Source: Pterois miles (Eukaryota; Chordata; Actinopteri; Perciformes; Scorpaenidae). Taken from it: a stretch of DNA of 64,000 nucleotides. A program made the translations under genes and the position numbers. Where the stretch lies: assembly GCA_947000775.1 (NCBI GenBank), contig CAMQGK010000638.1:19836501-19900500 (forward strand), in the 5' to 3' direction. Shown here in pieces: positions 1-9,200 of this stretch; the first letter of the stretch is position 1, and every line of letters starts with the position of its first letter. The notes beneath the pieces are model-generated. The model was given only the letters and a program-made list of their open reading frames with translations. It was not told the DNA's origin and did no database searches.

Positions 1-59
1 AAGCATGTTTTAGAAAAAACTGAATTTTTTCAAAATAAATCTAAAGTAGCAGGTTTTAC

Positions 60-231
60 CCATCTCAGCGAAAGCGGCAAAGGGCAGAGACAGCTTGTCT
101 TTGCTTTCAGACAGGAGCGCTACGGCAATGCGACCGCTGATTTGCCGCACTTCATTGGGATGTTGGCTGGACTGGCAGATGGACCTAAAAACCTCCCCCA
201 TCCGCCTCCAGTCCTCTTGCTTGGTACAAAG
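60..231 (-). CDS. topaz1: TOPAZ1 exon 10 (last one in the window)
   Basis: Reads LCTKQEDWRRMGEVFRSICQ and continues to FAAFAEM; acceptor GTCTGTCAG, donor GAGATGG|GTAAAA. The coding sequence continues beyond position 1, so the C terminus is not present. Confidence 0.72.
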
Positions 232-3200
232 CTGACAGACAAGAAAACAAAGGAGGGCCTAAATACAACGACAGAGTGAACACAAAACCATTTCATCCTC
301 GGACAAGTTGACAACGGTAATCTTCTGAAGATAACTAACCTCTATTTCCACGATGGAATGAGCCAAATTCAAGTATTCTGGAAAGGGAGCACAGCTGGAT
401 AACCTTTTATTAATAAATATAAAGTAAGTAAGCCACTAATAAATGAATAAATCACTCAGTATTTGAAAAATTTGGGTCATAAATACGTAGGGATGATAAC
501 TGAGGAGAAGTTCCACTTACTTGTGGTTATCTGACACTGAAACAAGTAAGTTTGGATTGATGGTCTCCCGGAACTCAGGAGTGTTTTTCACACAGTCGAG
601 GCAGTCCAAACTCAGCACAAGGCCCGCACTGGCCATCTGTCAGCATAGACAATAAATTCACAACATTCACAGCATACATAAATTCTGCCACATATGCATA
701 CAAAAAATACAGATCCTACTGTCCTACAGTAAGGTAAGTGTGTAGGAGTCAAGATACCTTGAATGTGAGCTGCATGAGTTCAGGTACAACACCCATGAGA
801 CCCTTCTCTCTCACAATGTTAAAGAGCGCCAACACAAACTCATGGCCAGGCTGGCAAGAAAAGAAGAGGGAAAGAAGTCTGACAACTATTTTTACGCCCA
901 CAATGGTGATAGGTAACTTGCCATAGACTGCTTCTCTCTCCATAAAACACAGAGCATGCCCCGCCCTCTATTGGACTACTTGGTATACTGCAGCATGACA
1001 TTATTGTTAAAAGATGGATGAAAACCAGCACACTGACTACGATCTTGTGAGCCAAGCTGACGCTGAGGACTGAGAAGACATCAGACACCATGCCGGCTTT
1101 GAGCAGAGCCCAGAGGAGAGTCAGAAGCACCGGCATGGAGAAGTACGCGCCTGGTGGGTTATTCTGGTAGTAGCCTGTAAACACAGCACCTGGGGACAAA
1201 ACAAAGTTTACTCATGTAAAGGCACCCAAGAAGAGACAGACAGGTGATGAAGCAAAGTAAAAATAACGGTAACAGAGGACAGTCAGTTTAGGAGGAGAGG
1301 CACTAGCTTAGGAGTGTCATAGGCAAATATGGCCCAAATCCCATTTTTTTGCATTCATGTGACACGTAAGAGCATTAATTTTTTCAGATTAGTGTGACTA
1401 CAGAAATCTGATTTTTTTTTTCAATTGGATATGGACCACTTTTATATGTAGTCCTGAATCCGATACATATCCGATCACTGGCGATGGGATGTCTCTCTGC
1501 ATAGAACAAACACTGATAAAGACTTTTTCTGTATTAATAGTTCTTCTGGCACAATGTTTCACTCAGCAGAGCTCCTTTGATTAATTTTAAAAAACATATT
1601 AAATTAATCAGGAGTTGCAAAAATGTATAAACTGTGTTGTTAAGGCAGATGAGTATTATATGGGAATGGATCTAAACTTAATACAGAATTATGCTGAATA
1701 ATATTCGCTGGATGAGTTAGTGTCTGTTTATGAGTCGTAAGAAATCCTAATAACTATCTTATAGAAGAAGTAGATATTTACCGGCTCCATTAAATTTAAC
1801 GTCAGAGGTTTCCCTTGTCAGTCATTTAAAATGTAAATTAACTTATCAAACAGACTTTTCACGATACTCAGTTCTGATAAGAACCCTGATGAAATGAATG
1901 AAATCACATGCTATAAAAACTGCATGGATGTGCTGACTGGCAGTGTTTTGCAAAGTCAAACAGTAACGTTTAACACCTTATTTAATTTATGTAACTTAGT
2001 TTATATAACTTAATTCACAGAAGAGATATTAAACATCAGCCAAAATGAAAAGTCCATCTTTAGGAGTCATTCAGTGTCATACGTCATGCTTTAGAGGGAA
2101 CATCTGTGTAACAGGGAACCCAGATCTGTTAAATTGAGCAATAAGTTAACAGAGTCTGGCAGTCACTAGACTCCCATCAACTCTGGTGAGTATTTTCGGA
2201 CCAATGGGCCGTCTGCCCATAGTCCCCATTGTGTCTAACGTTATTTGTTGCATGTGAGGCATTTCAGGGCAGAGATCTGTTAACACTGATGTCAGATATG
2301 GGTCACTTCAAACATGAAAGTCAACAGTCAAAGCAGAAAGATCAGATCTGGACAAAAAATCTGAACTAAGCATTAAGTCCTGTAATGTAAACGTAGACAT
2401 ACTCACACTGTATAATCACCAGTTAACACTGTATAAACTGTGCCCATTCACTGTGAAATTGTAGGATAAATTGAAAACTCACCTGCTTTTTGAAGGCAGA
2501 CAGGAATTCTGGTGAACCGTATCACAGTTTCAATGCACAACTGAAAAGGGAAAATAGCAATGTGACTCCACAGTTCTGAAATGAAGTGGGGAACTACAGC
2601 TACAGCACAGCAGAGGGTGATGTTGCCTCTGTGATCAACACCCATCTGAAAGCCTTAACATAATGAATTACTCCACTTGTGGCTTTACACCATTAGATCT
2701 ACTACTGACTGATGGATCATTCGCCGTCTACTTAAAAGAATACTTCACCCACAAAATGCCCATTTGTATATCAATAAATCATCCTTTTATCTTGAATTAT
2801 TGAAGAAAACTGTTTTTCCTCACATGCATCCGTGGTGAACGAAGTCTTGATGAACTGCTGCATTTAACAACAGCAGAACAATATCAAAACATAATTTACA
2901 AACTCTCACACAACCCATGTAGTATAACGACAGATGAGTGTAGTGTTCTGAGTTTTGATGTTTTAGCGAAGATGCCATGCGGCCCCAATTTACTTCAATT
3001 CATCAAGACTGTTTCTCCATTATTCATTTGCCATAAAGGCATGAGAAAAAGATTTCAGCAGAACTTGAGGTAACACAGGAGGAGTAATTCATATACAAAT
3101 GGTCATTTTGTGAGAGAAGTATTCCTTCAATCTACTTCACTTGATGAAGTGAAAGGTATGGTGCAGATCTGTACAGTGTGTGTCACGGATTGGCATGATG

Positions 3201-6200
3201 CTGGCAAGCTAAGAAAATATTCCCCGCGAGTGTTACCTTCTCGTCTCCCTCCACAGGCACATGCTGGAAGCGACACATCTTGAACCCACAGGACAGCGAC
3301 TCACTGAAGTACTGCCTGCAGTATTGAGGCTTCAGAGGAGAGAAGTTGCTGAGTTACTCAAAAAATTAAAAACATCATCATGTCTGTTGCAGGAGACGAG
3401 TCTTGATTAATATCATTAACAAGCTGAGCGTCACTGTAATAGATCTCCGAGCACTAATTTTCTATGCACATTGTTTAAATAAAATTAGATGACTGTTAAA
3501 TAAGCTATTCAATTTGATTTATACACGATGCTGCGCAATTTATTCTAAAGCAGACCTGAATAGCATCTTGTCCTGTAGTTATGATTTTTTAAATTGGAAA
3601 AATTCTCAGTCACATTACAAAATGGCTTCTAATTTCATATCAGAAAGAACAGAGATGATACCAGACATATGAACTATATTCAGACATACTGCATGTAATT
3701 TAAAATTAGATGTGATCAAACCGTTTCTATGCTATTCTTGCTGGAATTAAAACACCACAGAAAATGAAACACAAGATTAGTCTTTTTACATTTGCCATTT
3801 ATAGTAACTGGACAATTATTTATTGATATGCTGGACATATTTTGGCTTTACTTTCTATTATGTATATATTATTTTATTTTATTTGTATTAATACTGTTTT
3901 AAAATCTATGCTTCTTGTTTATTGCACTATCCACTTTGCTGCTGTAACGTGTGAATTTCTCCACTGTGGGACCAATAAAGGAATATCTTAGCTTATATCT
4001 TATTTTATCTTACCACAAGTGTTAACCCAGAGCTATCTTACTTTCCTTTAACAGGTGTTTCTATTAACACCATTTTTCAGTCTTAGATATGGACTTACTC
4101 TTGAAAATTAGCACACAGGGTTAATGGGTCATACCTATGAGGCCATATTAGGGACACTGTAGACTAAAAAAAATATATGGAGGTGGGGAGGAGGGTATTA
4201 TTCAAGAGAAAAACAAACTCAGACTTTGAGAAAAATAACTTGGATATTCTCAGAGATTAAAGTGTTAATTTTAGGCACAAACCTTCACATATTTTTTACA
4301 ATAATCTGAGATTACAAAGACAAAATTTTCATCTCAGAAATTCTCTGAGACTAAAGTCACAAATTTACAGGAAAAAAACTTCAATATTCTCTTGAGACTA
4401 AAGAAAAAAAAAAATTCAATTAAAAACAAAAGAAAACTGCTAAATCATCTTTTTGGCCAAGGAACTACAGTACATTGCTTCAATTTGAGGTTGGATCAAC
4501 CTTATCACACCACAGAAGCCGCCATTTAACACTGTTGTCATGTGATTAATTATATCAGTATATAATTGTGTTCAGAAATGAACAGGAAAAAAATGTTCAC
4601 GTATCTTTCAGGATCTTCGCTTTGCTTAGAGGCCATCCATACCATAAAAACACTACTTTAGGAGCAACAAAATTCAGGTGGCGGCTACCACGGTTTTTCC
4701 CAATTTCTGATTTTTTCTCGTGAATTCTGAGATTTTTCTCTGAATATTACCCCCTCGTTTGACCCCATTTTTTTTTTTTTTTTAAACCTACAATGGCTCG
4801 AATACACCATCGTATTTACCACACCACATTAAGACAGTGACTGTTCTTTATTTAACTGAACACTTACAGTGTTAGATCTCTGACGCCTGAAGTCAGTCAC
4901 GTTCGCTGGGTTTGTGAATGGTCCTGTGTTGAGAGCAGAGGACCAAGAGAACGTCATACACAGCAGCGCAAGTTTTTACTCTACATAAGAAACTGTCTGA
5001 ACATTTGCGATGGCAATTAAATGAGAAAATGAGTTATCAGTATGCTGCTTCCATTATTCCCCTCACCATTTCTCATGCTCATAAGTGGAGAGATGTGATT
5101 GTGCAGAGAGTTCACAGTACTGATGGGCTGGCTTCTGTTACAGGACATAAACACAGGGATTATAAAAACAATCAGAGATAACGAAATTTCTCATCTTGTG
5201 ACGTGAGCAGCTACCTCTCCAGGACTCCGTTTACATGGTTGTTGTTGGCATCAGGATGACTCTGTTCAAAAACACAAGACAGATTTATCATGATGAACTT
5301 TAGTACTTATCGTAGTAACTAAACCTGTTTGGTCATGATTGGTTGTTAACCCCTTGCCAGTCTGAACTACGGGCAGGAATGTTCAGGATTAAAAGGATTT
5401 ATTTGAAGTGTAGCTTAGAATGTTGTCAAATTGTTCTTGTCTAGGTGGATACCATTTGTTATTAAATTTAACCATTCTTTACCTATCAAAAATTGATCAG
5501 AAAATGATCAATAATCATTCCAAAATACTTCATTTATACACAAAGACCCCGAGGCACACCATAGAAAAATCCATGCTGTGATTTGGTATCAAAAACTTTT
5601 GACATCTGTATGATGGATGGCGAGCCCTTCTGTTCAGGAAACTGCACAGAAACCTCCTCCTTATCAATCTAGCCTGGAAAGCCATCCATCCTCCAAATCC
5701 AGGTCTCTAGTTTGTGGCTGTAAAGTTTCATGAGGCTGTGATTATCCTAGAGGTAACCACAGGTCATTTTATACAGTGAGGTCAAGCTTCAAAAAATGGT
5801 CTCACTACAATGATCATAATCCCTTTTCATTCTGGACGTTTACTCAGGGAGGCACAGATATCATTTATGCGTGAAAGACCCTGTTAATGTTTTGTGTGCT
5901 GTTTGCTATAGAGTACAGCGCTGAAACACAGTCCTGGGAAGTGTTACACCAAGTACATTACCATTTTTTTGGTTTGCTTTTCTGTAGCAGGCCATGTGTT
6001 GTCTTGCATTTTGGAAGGGGTGCTGGTGCTGCTACAGTGAGGTCTCCATGACCTGCTGCTGTCCTCTGTGAAATGCACAGAAAAATATATAATCAGATGA
6101 TGATCTTTGGATAAAAAAAGAATGCATTCAACACACACAACACACTTTTTGTTTTGTTTTAAATAAGCATCAGTTTTCACATTACATGACTGACCGGCAA

Positions 6201-9200
6201 CAGGCCTCACACACAATGAGATTTTACACCATGAGGAATCCCCAAATCTCCAAATTACGTTTTGTCACAAAAACATGCAAGAAATACAAATATGTATTTT
6301 ATAAATGATGCGATACCATACCTGAGACATATTGCTGATGTTGTTGTTGGCACGTGTTAACAAATTAGCCTATTCACACATATTTTTTACTACTATTACT
6401 ATTTTCTCCATGTTGCAATGCAACACATACAGTAAGTTTCGATTAGATATCTGGAATGTGTCTGCAAAGCATCAGCGAGCGTTGGCGAGCCTCTTGGCTC
6501 AAGTCTTTGAACAGTTCACACATGACGCTCGAGCACCATTGTGCGAACAGCCAACCTCGGGCTTTTGTCGGGGAGCTCCAAAAATTGTCAGAAAACGGAT
6601 AATGAGGGCTAAAGTTGTGTTGAGTGAAATAGGCATGTAGTCAACTAATCTGTTACTTTGGTCTTTGTCACATGTCATCTTTTGACTTAGGAGCACATCT
6701 CTGGTAAACACAAGATTTAAAGTAGTGATTCTTTGTGGAGAGACAAATCTGTTGATTTATTCAACTAATCGATTAGTCTACAAAGTCATGAGTGTCACGC
6801 GACTAAAAATTTCTTTGGTCGAGGACAGCCCTGCTCTTGTCATTGCTCCGTTTGTACTATCTGACTGGTGCACTGGCCATACCTTTGATATGAGCATCAG
6901 GACTGTCCCAGGGAAAACCAATATTAACGGTGGTCAATCTGAAACACAGATAACAGTCATTTCATTTGTGATGGTCAACACAACCCATCTGTGACTGTAA
7001 GGACATGTTATCAAATATGAGCCCTTACCTTTGTTTAGACTCCAACGATGCTCCATCTGTCCTCAGCGACAGCGTTTTCACCTCTCTAACAGGTCTGGTT
7101 TTAGGGTCCTCTGTAACCCTGGTACGGCCCAGTTTCAGCAAACTTCCCTGGGGCTGGTTTTCAAACAGCTCTGGGTCTTCCTGAATCACATCGACAAGCA
7201 GGATATCCTGCTCATAAGCTGTGAACTCATCCAAAATGCTGCGCTGAGCATCACCAGCTGCCTCTGCATCACTTTCATCCCTTTCACTGCCTGCTATCTG
7301 AGACTGACTTGATCTCTGTTCTCCAGTAGAGCAGAGCTGTGACTCATCACTGAAGGCTCCACCATCATCTTCATCACTGCTGGGAGAAGAGCATGATTGT
7401 GACAGAGCACCTGCGATAAGGGTCGCCTTTTTTGGGGGTTCGGAGGAAACTTGCTCAGATGTTTTGTTACCCTGTTCTACATCATCTTTATAATCAGGTT
7501 CATCCTGGCTTTCCTCTTCAGTGCCATCATCTTCATCACTGCTTGAAGAGTGAGATTCCCTTAAATTAGTTTTAGTGACTTTCAAATCTTCACCATGTTC
7601 AAGATAATCCTTGGCATTTTCATTATTGCCATTAACAATTTTTGGCATGTGACATCCAGGTGACATCTTGTGTTTTCTGGTGTGTATTTCCTCCTCCTCC
7701 TCCTCCTCTTCATCTGGGCTTTGTGGCAGTAGGCTTGTTCCTGTGCACCCTTGTGGCGAAGAGACAGGAGTGAGCACTGGTGGAAGCAAAAAGTCATTCA
7801 AGTCCGTTCCTATACACTTTTCTGTGAGGATGTTTCGTAGTTTCACAACTACATGCTTAAAGGGGCTTGTTTTATTATATGGCTCTAGTTTTGGTGGAGA
7901 CCTGTCTGTGAAAACTTCATTGCTCTCTTGCTCGTCTTGAGGTAAGAGGAGGGAGGATACGCATGAATCAAAGGAGTCAGAGTTGTGTGGAGGAGATGAG
8001 GATGAAGTCCATGGAGTCATTTGGGTTTCTTTACAGTGGAACGATGTTTTTAACTGGGGATTATTAACTGGGGAACATGAAAGTGAGACTGTGGCAGTGC
8101 CAGTCTCTCCTCCACACTGACTCTGGCTGGAAAGGGTCTCCGTATCCAAGGAAAGACTGGCTAATGATTCGTCTCCCACCATGATGCGAGGTGCAAAATC
8201 CATAGACATATTACTGTGTGTTTTCCCATTTCTGTCTACTAAAACACCTTCTCCATCATCTTCTCCCATCTCTTTATTTTGAGGAGAAACCTGGTGGGTT
8301 GGTCCTGAAGTGTGTGCATCTGGGAGCATGTCACTGCTGGTTGAGCCTGGCTGACATTGATCTAATGGCGGGTTATCTCTAGCTGATGGATCAATAGGTT
8401 CTGCTGGGCAGCCTGTGGTGCCAGCATGTGCTGTAAGCTTCCAGCTGCTATTAGAAAAAGGCCAGGACATGTATGTGCGTGCACAAGAAAACTTTATTTT
8501 TCTGAAATAGGCCCTCACTCTCTGGCAGGTGAAGGACTCCATTTCATCCCCGTCCACCTCGTTCGTCTGACAGTGCAGTTGTGATGACATTTGTGCTGTG
8601 TCAGTTTTTGTGGGATTGTCCATAAGGACACAGTTTTCTTTCACAGCTGAGCCGCCTACCGCATGATCTAAACATGACTGACTGTCATCAGACGTGCGTT
8701 TCTCTTTGTCACTAGAGTCAGTTTTGGCTGAGTCTTTGCAGCTGATGCTTTTTAAATCTGGTCTGGATGGCAAAACACATTCTTTAACGCCATGCTCGAG
8801 CTTTATCCTTTTGTCTTTGTGAATCTCCACATGAAATGCTGGTCCAGGATTCTCCTCAAAATCTCTGTCCAATATGCCAGTCCTGCACTCCCCCGTTTTT
8901 GTACGTTCACCTAGTAAGAAAGAAGCAGAACAGGTTGCAGAGCCTTCACTTGTCCAGCTGTTGAGGACACGACATGTGGCATGACTGGATAACGTCTGCA
9001 CATCTGTGCGTCCTTTCAGGTGTCTCCGACGTTCAGTCAGACTCTGAGACTGCTCAGACTGAACTCTGGGACAAAAATCTCTATTTTTAGCCAGAGCATT
9101 CTCCTCACTTTCATGTTGGTCATGGCCAAAACAACCTGGCCTATACTGAAATCCAGCTCTCATCTCCTGTTTGAAGCAATGCACAACCTCACTTTTGAGA

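Noticed and set aside
6332..6711. 102- and 70-codon frames
   Set aside because: Lie within the hAT-like repeat in the TOPAZ1 intron.
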